Assembly: GCA_022376515.1 (NCBI GenBank)
Contig: WTXI01000206.1
Location: 1-64,000, forward strand
DNA from: Lactifluus volemus
Taxonomy: Eukaryota > Basidiomycota > Agaricomycetes > Russulales > Russulaceae
Direction: 5' to 3'
DNA length: 64,000 nt
Part shown: positions 1-11,351 of the stretch, piece after piece
Numbering within the stretch: position 1 is the stretch's first letter
Layout of the letters: the number at the start of each line of letters is the position of its first letter
Position numbers and translations under genes: made by a program
The notes under the pieces: model-generated
What the model was told of the DNA's origin: nothing
Database searches by the model: none
The model's input: only the letters and a program-made list of their open reading frames with translations

Positions 1-1726
1 GGGAGACCCCCCCAGACCACCTAACAGGTCCTACATAACCCCGTAACCTAAACAATGACCCCCCTGTAGTAACCACGTAGAATAAAACTATAAACACTGA
101 ACGCTGAGCCCCCACACCAACCCCTCCTAGAGAACCAACCGCTAACCTCCCACCCCCCAACATAAACCCGAAAACCAACCCCCTGAAAACGTAAGGTACA
201 CTATCCAAAATGGTAGCCACCCATCCCTGACAGCACACGCCGAACGCTACAACAGCCCTTAACCAACCCACCCCAAATCCTTAACCAACATGGAAGACAC
301 CTCCCCCTCACAAACCAATCCCAAAAACGGAAGAGAGCCCTCTCTGAATCCCTCTCAGAACAAACCTTGAAGAGAACAAATGACCAACCCCCCCCCCAAA
401 CCCCTGCAACCCCGGGCCTACACAATCTACATGACACGCTCCCTCAGGGAACCCGGAAGCAATTCCCCACCCCAAGGCAAAAAACGCCGACCTCGAGGTG
501 TGGGGCACCCACGGGCAAAACAACGACCACCGCTCCCCAGCCCACACCACACTCCCCGCAACTGCCACAACGTTGAGTTTGAGATTTCCATTCCAACTTG
601 TTCTACCACATACATGGGTACACAGTCGATTGACAGTCATTTCACTTGTCTTGATATGGCACCTGAGGAACCATCAACACTTTCGTTCGGACGTGCTGGT
701 CACGTTTCATCCCCCGTCTACCTTCCGCCCAAAGGCACGCCAACCACGCTACTCACTCCTTCATCTATTTTCTGACACCTTGACTCTAGGACAATCCAGA
801 GCTGATAGAGCCGGTGAATGATGACCTTATTCGACTCGCCACCACGTCACCACCCAGATGCACCGGCAGATAGCCACTGGAACATTCGACGCCCCTTTCT
901 TGGGGTCTGATATGGGCAACAAAAATGGCGACGCCAATATACGCTCCGATCAGTACTGCTATAAGTCTCGGCAACTACTTTCGCGTTACGAGGACATCCC
1001 TAGAAATTTTCAAAGCAGGTCACCTGCCCGATCTTAGCACGTCCAGCATGGGCTCATCTGACTCGAAAGTGAGTGCTCAGTCACAGGACGAAAAAGTTGT
1101 TAAGCCCAAGGAAGATCTCCTAGCGTACCAGTCAGAGTTACACCTGTTGCGAACTAGAAACAATCACATCCGCCGTCCGCTCTCACGTTCAGTAATCGCA
1201 TATCACATGATACTGCGTCTCTCCTGCCATCCAGCTACCCCTGTGGAGTCCGCTATCTCAACAGGCGAGCACATCACCACTGCGTACCCCTCCACCCCGA
1301 AACGCGCCACGACATCTTCCCTCCAAGTCGACACCGACACTTCATTGCCCACCTTGGGTTGCGGATACGTTGGGGTACTGCCCCTTGCTGGCCACACGAC
1401 CTGTATGCGCGCAAGCAATGGTTCGGTACCCCATTTGAAGGTGATAGAGAGGAGTGTTCGGAGCTGCGATAGGTCTCTAGTATCGATTACGGGCACCTCA
1501 CCAGGCGAATCTTCCTTGGGATGCGGGGGAATGGTGGGAGCAGCGGACGTTGGACCCCAATTGATGCCACGGGCGAGAGCTGCTGACCGGACTACGGGGA
1601 GATTCGAAGGAATGACGAGGGGAGTCATCTCGCAACGGGAGACGTAGATGAGTTTAGCAGCGGCCAACTTGAGTGACGTGACCAGTAGGCGAGTTTGGCT
1701 TCGGACGCGTCTTCCCCACACGAAAG
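1..1726. other. Stretch without a supported gene; C/A-rich first 600 bases
   Basis: The first ~600 bases are strongly strand-skewed: runs of C and A with little G on the plus strand. Any open frames there follow from that composition and show no domain. Between 900 and 1700 both strands carry open frames of up to 240 codons, but none has recognisable motifs or clear splice signals. I see no RNA gene or repeat unit here. Confidence 0.5.
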
Positions 1727-2101
1727 ATGTCCGAAAAGGCAGGGCCAACAGACTTCGCCGGCTTCTTGAAGACGCCGCGACGGGAGACGCAAAATCGGAG
1801 GGCGATGAAAGAGTCGACGATGGAATGCGGTGAGAAAGGGTTTTCTCAACTCACGTGAAGGTTGTTCCCCACTGAAGGTCGTGTGCATGTTGAATCGCAC
1901 GCTGCTCACGGGACTGGAGCGATAGAATGGCCCGAAGAGGAGGAGTACGCGCGGTGGGAGCGCTGGGAGGCGGACTGCGCTGCCGAGGGTGTACGTCTCG
2001 AGGACTGCACGGGCGCGTTGCTCGGGGACCTGCGGCCTGACAGCGACGACGAGTGGGAGGATGAAAGTGGGGGTGAGCCTGAGGACGAACAGGAAGGGTA
2101 G
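1727..2101 (+). CDS. Small acidic protein of unknown function (two exons)
   Basis: Two exons, 1727-1829 and 1878-2101, join in frame across a 48-nt intron (donor G|GTGAG, acceptor CTGAAG|GTC) to give 108 residues. The intron call is an inference from continuity: exon 2 has no ATG of its own, and exon 1 starts at an ATG preceded by A at -3. The product begins MSEKAGPTDFAG, has a basic patch around residues 20-30, and ends in a strongly acidic tail rich in D/E with DSDDEWEDE. It has no signal peptide and no membrane segment. I do not recognise the family. Its 3' neighbour on the other strand is the DUF1752 relic, about 300 bp away. The acceptor has a poor pyrimidine tract, so it could also be a fragment of a larger gene. 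Confidence 0.42.
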
Positions 2102-2396
2102 GAAGGGATTACGGCCGTCGAAAAAACATGAAGGAGCTTCGGGACTTGCTGGACGAGATCAGTGCCAGAAATAGTGGATGAAGACAGCAGATTCACAGAT
2201 GACACTGTGCCAGATTGGAACATCTGACTGGACTCTCGAAGTCGCTGGCGAGCCTCCGAAGTGAGGTGAAATGAGCATTTCGCCGAGGGTAGTAAAAAAA
2301 GGCATTGGTGTGCCCTGACGACGAGGATGACAGACGGGAGACATCACGGGGGACGCTCGACCCGCGTTTGCAGCGTGGCGGCTAGAGAAACAAACA

Positions 2397-3557
2397 TTAG
2401 CACTTTTTGTTATCAAGAGGGGATATGTTGATACGTACCATTGAATGCTCAACCCATACAGCTCGAGACTGCCACGAGCTCTCCATGTCATCCATCGCTT
2501 TCCAGCCCGGGCTAGGCACAATATCTGGGTGAGAAATATCGTCTTGCAGCAGTGTCGCTACGCGTAGGGGCGAGCGCGGGGAACGGGAAGGACCAAAGTC
2601 GTTGGAGAAGAGAGAAGGGAACCGAAGCAAGGCATCTTGAGAATTGGCACTTGTTGTGGCGAGGGAGGCAGCGTCTGTGTCCTTGAGGCATTGGTGAGTA
2701 AGGGTGTCCTTGTCGCGGTTTAAATCGGAAGGCGCAGGCGCCGGATCGGATTGAGTGTCTTCATGGGTGGTCGCGGAGCAGGTAACGAGACGACATTGGC
2801 AAGTGACATTGTCTTTGCTGAAGGTTTGAGGTCGGGCTTCCGTACGGGGGTGGCGGAAGCAGCGAGGGTTGGTTGGTCGACAGAGAAGGTCAATTGTATG
2901 CGCTTGATTTAGCCTCACGGGAACGCTCTTTCTCTGCGGCGCACTGTCTGATGATATCTGTCAAGTAATTATGCTTGAAACCAGGTGCCTCTAGCTCTTC
3001 GATACTCCTGATGGAAGCCAAGTCGTCAGGGCCAAGGGTTACAGGTAGGGTGGGCGAAAACAGACGGACCATCCTTTTTCTTTGTCAAATTTGTCACTCA
3101 TGCACTTGCTCGGCCTCCTGGACTCTCACTTCGACTTGGAATTAACAACGTCGACCATAAGGTTCTGAAGGTGCCATAGATGCCAGCTGAGGTTCTCAAG
3201 ATGCTGCCCTTGCTCGAGAAAGCTGGCGACTTTGGTGCAGACCTAGAGCAGAAGTGGCAAACTAGTTAGTACGAGACAAAGGGAGAGGAGACATATGGCC
3301 AAAAGACGAACCTTCCATGTCTTGGTGAGAGCATCGGCATCACCGAAGTTTGAAAAGGAGATGAAGGATTTGTTACCCTGGAAAGATTGGGGCATTAAGA
3401 AGAGGAATTGAACATCAAGCATGAGGAGACGGATTGAGGAAAAGTGGGAACACACTTTGAACTTGAGATTTAAGATGAAGGGCATGTAAAGGAGATTGGA
3501 AAGAGGAAGGGGGGAACGGGAAGGCGCGGCCGCCGAGGGCGAGGCATTGGGCGACAT
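2397..3557 (-). pseudogene. DUF1752 (areA GATA-like N-terminal domain) protein, frameshifted
   Basis: Read on minus. Exon 1 is 3557-3312, starting MSPNASPS after a pyrimidine-rich leader. Exon 2 is 3242-3130, and exon 3 starts at 3073. Exons 1 and 2 join as NFGDADALTKTWK then VCTKVASFLEQG and LENLSWHLWHLQNLM. This is the hallmark of the DUF1752 domain found in areA-type and related fungal regulators. Exon 3 gives RSIEELEAPGFKHN and IIRQCAAEKERSREA, then loses frame near 2910. The following conserved stretch (KRIQLTFSVDQP) is in a second frame, and FPSLFSNDFGPS is in a third, so at least two breaks follow the domain. No GATA zinc finger is visible. An intact copy would probably be a cytoplasmic/nuclear regulator. 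Missed introns could explain part of the frame change, but the first switch is too tight for an intron. Confidence 0.5.
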
Positions 3558-3906
3558 TGTAGGAAGAAGAGGGGGGACTCAGCAGGCAGCTCGTCAGCCG
3601 TTGCCACCTTTGAACCTCAAGGCCTCTGTTACTCGCAGGGCTCCTGTCTTGACGGGAGGACACCGTAACAGCGCGTGGGCGGCCTTTGATGCACAGTCGA
3701 CGCGACAGGGAAGTAAAGGAGAGTGAGATAGAATCAAGGGCTGCTGTGCATGCAGCGTGCGGGCGTTGGTGGTCGGTGGAAGGAGAAAGTGACAAACGGT
3801 CACATAACTGACACCATATATAGTAAGTGGGTTACAGCCTGGACATTTGTGTGCACGTGAAGACAATAGCAATACCTTGTAAGATAAGATAAGATTATCT
3901 ACGCAA

Positions 3907-4026
3907 GGCATTGTCATCCCAAGTTGTTATCAACAATACCTTGACATGATAATCTTATCATCATCAGGGATTGTTATCCCAAGTTATTATCAACAATCCC
4001 TAGTCAAAATGATCTTATTATAAAAA
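3907..4026. repeat. Two tandem AT-rich 60-bp units
   Basis: Two adjacent copies of about 60 bp (from 3907 and 3967) share CATTGTCATCCCAAGTTGTT / GATTGTTATCCCAAGTTATT and then TATCAACAAT. The surrounding 3890-4080 is AT-rich with many GATAA/TTATC words and short inverted repeats. No coding potential is seen. Confidence 0.6.
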
Positions 4027-4112
4027 TATATTACAAGGGATGACAAGGGATTGCAATAATTTGTTAAATAAGATTGTATGATAACCCCAGAATGGCCAAG
4101 ATTACCCTTGTC

Positions 4113-4780
4113 ATACCTTTTTATGGAAGTTTCCGTGATGATCTGATGTCGTTACTTCTGCAGAAGTTTTCCTTCCAGTTGCCTCTTGAGGTAGTTCTAC
4201 TTCTGCCTCGCCAAGACATGCGGGAGTGTTGACCAACGTATAATGGGTTCTCGACCCTGATTGGGGGTTCCGTACTCTCAGGCTTGCCATATATTTCGAA
4301 CTCTTGCGCCGTGATGATCCGTTGCGCGTCATACATCAGTGACTTGTAGGCATTCCATCACAAGATTGATCACCTAGTATGGACAAGTTACGCCGGAGCA
4401 CATGAGACAAGACTCAGATTTACATGACAGCTGGGGTCATAAGGTACATCCAATCGAGAGAGGATGATTACGGCTCGGAAGGAGCACAAGTGTGGTGAAT
4501 CATATATCTCAGTCATCGAAATTCACGTCACTAAATCTCCGTGGAGATCAAGCGCTCGATCTACGTCCATTGAGTGGTCAACCTACGGAGTTACACGATC
4601 TCTGTCGCCTGCGGCATCAAATACAAGGCAGGTCAAGTACTACTGCCAGTGGACTACGTACTCGAAATAGATACAGGATCACGATGGCATTCCGCCGCAA
4701 TGAGGCTGAACGAGGCCTCTTCTTGGTCCGTGGGTGAGTCGAAAGCTGATATGAGGATGGGCATACTGCAAGGTAAACGA
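4113..4780. repeat. Dispersed repeat R1, copy a
   Basis: This stretch is clearly homologous to 13617-14250. Matching blocks include GATGTCGTTACTTCTGCAGA, GGGGGTTCCGTACTCTCAGG and GTGGTCAACCTACGGAGTTA, in the same order and orientation, with small indels. A minus-strand frame over 4130-4330 (ITAQEFEIYGKPESTEPPIR) is kept in both copies, so R1 may carry an old coding fragment. I cannot assign a family. Copy a runs directly into the DUF6535 fragment at 4773, while copy b does not. Confidence 0.6.
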
Positions 4781-5255
4781 CTTGCGCTTTGACTCGACTA
4801 CGATAAGAGGTCGTTCTAGCGAGATACTCTCAGTTGAATCTGTGGTGCAAGTGGTCGAGGAATTGTGCGAGTCATTGTAGATGGTCGAACGAGGGGCCCG
4901 GCGGTCGTTGTCACGGTACTATTACTTGTACCGCAATCGCGGGCGCTAATTGTTCCGCCAAATGACACCTGAGCGCAGCCAATACAAATACATCACGCAC
5001 CACTGCAACTACATTGCGTAGTAGGGGTACAGGATCCTCCTCGATAAAGTTGGGATAACTGAAATCAGCAAAACACCACGATTGGCTGCTATATCGAGGA
5101 TTAGATCGAGAATGAGTTGCTGCGTTCAGATGGTGCATTCGGATAGGTCGTGGTTGGATGTGATGGCTTCGAAGGCGCTAAAGGTATCACGCGAGTCGTC
5201 TGGTTCTGATGGGGAAGCAGAAGTCGAAAGCATTTCCCCAAGGCTAGCGCTCTGA
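4773..5255 (-). pseudogene. C-terminal fragment and 3' flank of a DUF6535 gene
   Basis: The minus strand of 4773-5255 matches 24030-24560, the 3' end and downstream flank of DUF6535 copy D. It carries pieces such as FSAFEAITSNHDLSECTI and DFSYPNFIEE, but in different frames, with small deletions (for example within the stretch matching KKVSCE around 5185) and substitutions. Only about the last 140 codons are present. Homology stops abruptly near 5255. Because downstream non-coding sequence is copied too, it arose by DNA duplication, not by retroposition of an mRNA. Confidence 0.75.
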
Positions 5256-7160
5256 CGTGGTTTTTTTTTTCGTGCCACGGGCAATATATGACCCGTCCGG
5301 CGCTCCAGCGTCAATGGTAAAGGGTTGGGTTGGATTTTCGCTGCGGAGCCGGAGAAGAAGAAGTTGGAACGGCGCTGCGTGCTTGCTTGGCATGCGCAAT
5401 TCCATCACAGACGTTTGTATTTTTTTTTTTTTCTTTGTGTGATTCAACTATAATAATAACAGAAACCCACGGTTGTCGCGGATTGACGGGATACTTGTGT
5501 ATGATAGAACTATGAAATAGAACCCTAGGAGTGATATATTGACTTAACTTAAAAACCCAGGGCGTCGACGCTCGGTCTCCCACCCCCGCTTCAAACAATT
5601 AGCACCTAGCCTAGTCGAAAATGAGAAAGAAACCATCAAATTTGGAATTTTTTTTAAATCTTTGAGTGGAAAAGTCCAGCGAGGACATAGAAAAGAAAAG
5701 AAAAAGTGATGCGACTGTTGGAAATCGGAAATCCAAAAGAGGGGTACAGGAGTGGGCTCGCTCGCTTCTGCATTATGGGTGCAATTCTCTGGGGGGGACG
5801 AGCCGTGATCTTTACCTCGGCCTGCCCAAAAGGTCGTGTTTTGTGTGGACTGTGGTCAGCTGGTGTGAAGGCTGTTGAGCAGCACAGTTAACGCGGCGCC
5901 ATTAACCGACCTTTTTCTGTTTTTGCCCAGAACCGTGTGAACGCATGTGCAATGGCACGTGATCCCGGCACGACGGGCGGCAAAAAGCGATCACTCAACA
6001 AGGTCGTACTATCTAGCATGCGCGTTTTGCATAACTCCAGCGGACACGCTGGAGAGGAAATGGAAGATAGGGGAGAGGGGGAGACGAGGAGACGAAGTGT
6101 GGCAATCCCCTGTGGGTGGGGGGGGGGGGGCTACAAAGGTGTGGCTGAGCAGATTGCCTGCTCAGTTTCCACGTGTTCGAATGGAGAACAGAAGTACTGT
6201 AGTTCGTTTTTACCACGGATAATGTATCGCACGCAGTACTATTTGATCAGGTAAAATGATGGCGATCGCAACATGCCTCCTCTGCATGCAGGATGCCGAA
6301 TGGCGAGAAGGTGTTTGGAAGCGCCACTCACGATGAAAAGCCTGACTGTGGAGAGAATTGTAAGTTCAAGATCCCGAGGCCCTTGCAGCTCGCAGCTCGA
6401 AAAGAGAGGGATACAGTGACGAGGTAGGACGGTGCGGACTCAAAGCCTGAGTGTGTCAACGTGTCAACGCGTAATTATTATGTTTATTGGGCGTTTGGAC
6501 AAGGCGCGAGAGCGACTGGTGAGCATTTTTGCTCCAAGGGTTGGTCTTCATGATAGCCGCCACACAGGCAAGGGACACAAATGGAGAGTAGAGTGTTTGG
6601 AGAACTTTGAAAGTGCCGCGCTGTGTTGGGTGTTAGCTGTGCTCAGCGTTGTCATGACCCGGGTCTAACGAGGTCAGACCCACCGTCGAAGTGGCGTGAC
6701 TTTGATTGACGCGGGTCATAGGGGTCAAGGGTCCGCGGGAAACTTCCATATCGGGGATCACGCAGCATCGAATTATTGTCCAATATCCCGCAAAGAGTCG
6801 TGGGCCGCAGCAGGAGACACAAAGTGATAGGTAATATGAGTAATACAAAAGTTTCAGTCAACGTCAACCTGCATGGCTAGAATCTCGATGTTACTCCCCT
6901 CGAGATTCTCCTCGCTTGAGTCAGAACACAAAATCTCATATGCTTCCATCTCGGTTTCCAGGTTCTGAATACCTCCTCTCAGTAGCCTGATGTGTTAATG
7001 TTGCCGAATTTCTTAAGTACACGATGTTTGTGCACGGCGATCGATTGTGATTCAGTGATCTAATCGCCGATCACATCCTAAATAGGTACTATCCCTGCGG
7101 GGGTAATGGACCAGTCGGGGGAAATGGATCACTTCAAGTTTCTCATCCAATTCTTGCTTA
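5256..7160. other. Stretch without a supported gene
   Basis: Contains T-runs (5262, 5420), a G-run at 6118 and short open frames on both strands with no domain, no paired splice signals and no similarity to other parts of the window. A repeated CGGGTC/GACCC-rich patch lies at 6655-6740. Confidence 0.5.
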
Positions 7161-7881
7161 TTGTATTTTTCAAATAAGTTGCCAAATGAAAAATAAATTT
7201 AAAAACACTAAAAATTCGGAATGTGTAAATCTCGCCGAAACCTCAACATATCGAGGTCGGAGGGGTATTAAAATGATCGGAATTTTTGATAGAATAGTTC
7301 TATTAAGGACCGAGGGGGGAAATTTTGTATTTAAGAAAATCCAAATTTCGGAGGAGGTGACCATATCACAACCTCTTCTACAGGCTCCACCGAGTCCTCC
7401 CCCTTATAATTTGACAATGCCAGCTCAAATAAGTCCCCTTAACCATAATCGAAGGTACCGATAGGGTTGGGGCTGTTGGGCTGCCTTGGGCAATCAAGTT
7501 TAAGGTCACGTGTTCGGCGCTTAGATTACCCAAGATAGTAGTCGGCATCAAATTGATTGCCCAACCCCATGCGGCCCTATCGGTACCTTCGATTATGGTT
7601 AAGGGATATTATTAGGACTTATTTGAGCTGCTATTGTCAAATTATAAGGGGGTGGAGCCCGTAGAGGAGGTTGTGACATGGTCTCCTCCTCCGAAATTTG
7701 GATTTTCTTAAATGTAAATTTTCTTCCCTCGGTCCTTAATAGAACTATTCTATCAAAAATTTCGATCATTTTGATACCCCTCCGATCTCGATATGTTGAG
7801 GTTTCGGTGAGATATACACATTCCGAATTTTTAGTTTTTTTAAATTTATTTTTCATTTGGCAACTTATTTGAAAAATACAA
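7161..7881. mobile_element. Fold-back (long inverted repeat) element with TA target duplication
   Basis: Two arms of about 300-340 bp, 7161 to ~7500 and ~7550 to 7881, are near-perfect inverted copies around a short centre near 7525. Ends are TTGTATTTTTCAAATAAG and its complement, flanked on both sides by TA (7159-7160, 7882-7883). That fits a Tc1/mariner-type target duplication. Similar peptides can be read from both strands only because the arms mirror each other. No transposase is encoded, so this is a non-autonomous element. The arms differ by scattered substitutions and a few indels, so insertion is not very recent. Confidence 0.75.
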
Positions 7882-8800
7882 TAATCACCACAAAAATTGA
7901 CATATGACATCCTGTACTACACGCAAGCATATTCCGTGTGTTTTTGTTTTGGGTAGAATTGTGTTATATCGAAAAACAAGAAAACGGTGGTTTGTCACGC
8001 GAGTCACGCCCAATCGCCGCGGAGTCTGAACTATGGCTAGGGACAAGCGTGACTGATCCGTTACACCCGCCGTGGTCCACTACCCCCCCCATGATAGTAT
8101 GACCCTCATTTGACCCTTGACTTAGTCAACCAACGCGACGTGACCTCTCTGATCTCGAGTCAGCCTGACCTGTACAACACTGGCTGTGCTCATTATCGAC
8201 GCCATCTGGGTTAGGTGCCCTCGCCACGCCAGGGGGTGCTGTGGAGATAGAAGGCGTCGACAGTCCCGATCTCCACATTACTCATTCCATTCGAATCAGA
8301 ATCAGAATCGTTTAGTAATGGAAAGTTGTGCCGACTTGAACTTTAACTCTTCTGGAAGGAATCAATCTGTCACTTCCTTTCACATTAGCACTAACGACTT
8401 GAACGTACGCCCGAAGGTGCACGGGTGAGTTTAGAGAGTAAATTACTGGGGAAAAGAGTGACTAGTATTGTTCTCTGGGTCTGACCTCTACTGTAATTAT
8501 CTTGTGTCAAACATTCGGACATGAGAGCTGTGTGACTCTACACCGAGCCGGAGGCATCAAGATAGTAACTTGAACGTGGCATGCTGCAAAGCGGACTTCA
8601 AGGTGATCGACTATCAGTTGGATGCGTCAAGATGCCGGGTCAAACCTTGCGCCTTCCTATTTTGACGTTACACGTTCAAGTAAGTTCGGGTATTTCCATC
8701 CATCGCACGACTAATAAAGCAGTCTCTTTGTGCTGAGAAGCAGGAGTGCCCTTTCCCCCTCTATTGCCTCCACACACCACGCCTGTTTACCTTTCGTTTC
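7882..8800. other. Stretch without a supported gene, upstream of DUF6535-A
   Basis: No convincing coding exon, RNA gene or repeat. It contains the presumed promoter of DUF6535 copy A. I see no clear TATA box at a useful distance from the ATG at 8801. Confidence 0.4.
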
Positions 8801-11351
8801 ATGTCGCGAATTAACGACCCCGAACAGAATCCGCAGCCAGGTCCAGCGGTGGTTGACGACCAGAGTACGTTGGTTTTCTGCCGTTGTTGTCCCAGGTAGT
8901 GGTAGTCTGACGAGTATTTAAGGTCGGGGTTTTGACGATTTTGACGATGATGCCAATCGCCTCTGGTATCTCTACAAGGAAAAAGCCAGAAGCCACGATG
9001 AGGTTAAGTACAAATTTTAACCAGTAGTATGAAAGATGTCCTGCTGTTTGTGCGTTCAGACACTCCCACTTTGATATTATATCTATCTGACTATTATCCT
9101 CAAGGCTGGCTTGTTTGCTGCCGCCCTGGCCCCTTTATCGTCGATCGCTCTCAGGCCATACAAGTAACCCCGCACAGCAGATGGTGTTCTACGAGCAACA
9201 ATCTGTCGACTTGCTCAAACAAATCTCCGCACAAATATCCACTCTTTCTCCACAGGCGTCTGTTCCCTCCCCTCCCTTTTGCCACCCCTTACGGCCAATC
9301 CGTCTCGGTCTGACATACTAGTAAATGCACTCTTGTTCACAAGTCTCGTTATAAGCCTTTCTGCTGCACTCCTCGCAACCCTTATCCAGCGATGGGTCCG
9401 GGACCACATGCACATTTTCTACCGAGATCAGCACCCTTTAAAGGTTTCACGGATCCGACAATATCTACATGAAGGCGTCGAGGGTTGGCACATGGCAGCC
9501 ATAGCAGAAGTAGTACCTACGCTCATTCACGTCTCTCTCTTCCTATTCTTGGTTGCCCTTGCCGTCTTCCTATCAAATGCGAATTGGACTGTTGCGAAAC
9601 CTACCATTTTCTTCATCACCGTCTCTTTCGCGTGGTACCTCATCGCCACGATTCTACCAGTCGCGAAACCACAATTTCCGCTTCGCAGCCCAGTTTCTTC
9701 CCTGCTCTGGTTTGGGGTCCAATCGGTTTCTCCAAGGCTGCACAAGGATCGTATAGATGGAAAACTGAAACCAGTGAACAAAAACATGGGAGATGGGCTG
9801 ATGGAACTGGCCTTGGAAGGCAAACCTGTTCGGATGGATCGCGATAGGCGGGCAATTGCATGGTTGGCGGGAGACCTCACCGATGATTCCGAGACGGAAT
9901 CCTTTGCCTCGAGTATTCCCGGTTCTTTCAATCCAGAATGGGGTTTACGCGTATGGGGAAGAAGAGAAAACGAAAGCGACGGCAACTCCAATGAATCCTC
10001 ATCAGGGCTGGCGAGCGATAACTATGACACACTCTACCCGCTCTGCACGCGCATTGGTCACTTGTTCCAAAAAAGCAGCAACCATTACCTCTTCGAGAAT
10101 GAGTATGAATCGAGTAGGCGCTCGCATATCTCTATCCAGGCCATAGCATTGCTTGTATTCCGCGTGAATGCCGATTTGAACTGGTTCGGAGACATCGAAA
10201 CTATCGGGAAACTGCTCAAGGCCCAAGATTACAGAGTCCATCCCCAGCAGCCATTGGCACCGCGGCCATTCGCCGCGAATTGGACTGGCCTCTCAATAGT
10301 GGTCATCCGAAACATTCTGTCCACAGAACGGTTAAAGATGGCAGCGAAGACAGTTTTGCTGAGCTTTGAGCGTATATCCCCAAATGAAGCGATCTCGTGC
10401 GCTCGGAGGATCGACAACACCCTCAATGTGGTGTGGGATCATGTAGAAGCCCGAGGTACAGATCCAAGACGCCACGGGGATAGGCCAGAAACAGACGGGG
10501 ACACACGCCATCGAGAGTGGATCGAACATGAAATTGAGCAGATAGCACGCACCTCCAGCCCCCTCTACAACCTCCGAACTGAAGTCGACCAAGCCTCCTG
10601 CCAGTTGACTAAACACCTTCGCTGGGAATCCCTTAGAAATTTGACTCAATCAATTAATGCTTGTGATTTTCTCCTCAATCCTCTCGAAGCCCAATTGAAG
10701 TATCTGCATGGTCGAATTGTTTCGTCTAGCTCCCTCAGCTCGGGATGGGGCGTGGAACAGGTCGCTGAACAGGGCACAAGGCATGCCGTGGAACAGACCC
10801 ATGCGGTCTCACGTCTCTTTCGACCCACGGAACGGCAAATATGGCGTCTCCGCGATTTATGTGAAGGCGGCGCCGTTGGCTTCACGCTAGAACTTTATCT
10901 CCTCTCGCTTAGAGAACTCCTCCCGACTTCTGTTTCATCAAATGACTCCCGTGATAACTTCTTTAGCGCCATCGAAGCCATCACATCCAACCGCGCCCTG
11001 TCCTAATGCACCATCTGGACGCAGAAACTCATTCTCGAACTCATCCTCGATATAGCAGCCAATCGAGGTGTTTTCTCTGATTTCAGTTATCCCAACTTTA
11101 TTGAGAAGGAACTCGTGCACGTACTACGCAACGTGGTTGCGGGGGTGCATGATGTGACCAATATCGAACATATAGTGAGAGATCTCGACAATATCAACCC
11201 GCGACACCGTCCTGGAAGCCTGAGTTTCGTGGAGAAGGTGTCGAGAGTTCTCAAGCATCGTCTCCCGATACCATCAGTGCCCCCGCCCGGTCCTAGTAGC
11301 AGTACCACGATGGCCGGCCCCCTCGTTGGACCATCTATAATTCCTTTCTGA
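8801..11351 (+). pseudogene. DUF6535 family protein, copy A (broken)
   Basis: Same three-exon plan as copies B-E: exon 1 8801-8864 (MSRINDPEQNPQPGP), exon 2 8923-9049, exon 3 9105-11351. Compared with B, exon 2 lacks one base near 9010 and runs into a stop. Exon 3 has three more one-base indels before 9290: a T lost near 9134, one base lost near 9173, and a shift near 9275. After that a 575-codon frame is clean up to TCCTAA at 11004-11006, where copy C has GAA. Beyond this stop the frame continues open to 11351 with the conserved tail (IWTQKLILELILDIAANRGV). It is the only array copy on the plus strand. The intact middle suggests the loss is fairly recent. Confidence 0.8.

Noticed and set aside
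1203..1748. 181-codon minus frame opposite a 240-codon plus frame
   Set aside because: Both strands are open, neither shows motifs; the small two-exon gene at 1727 is better supported in this area.
7186..7872. Similar small ORFs on both strands (beginning MKNKFKN and related)
   Set aside because: They are mirror images produced by the two arms of the fold-back element and have no domain.
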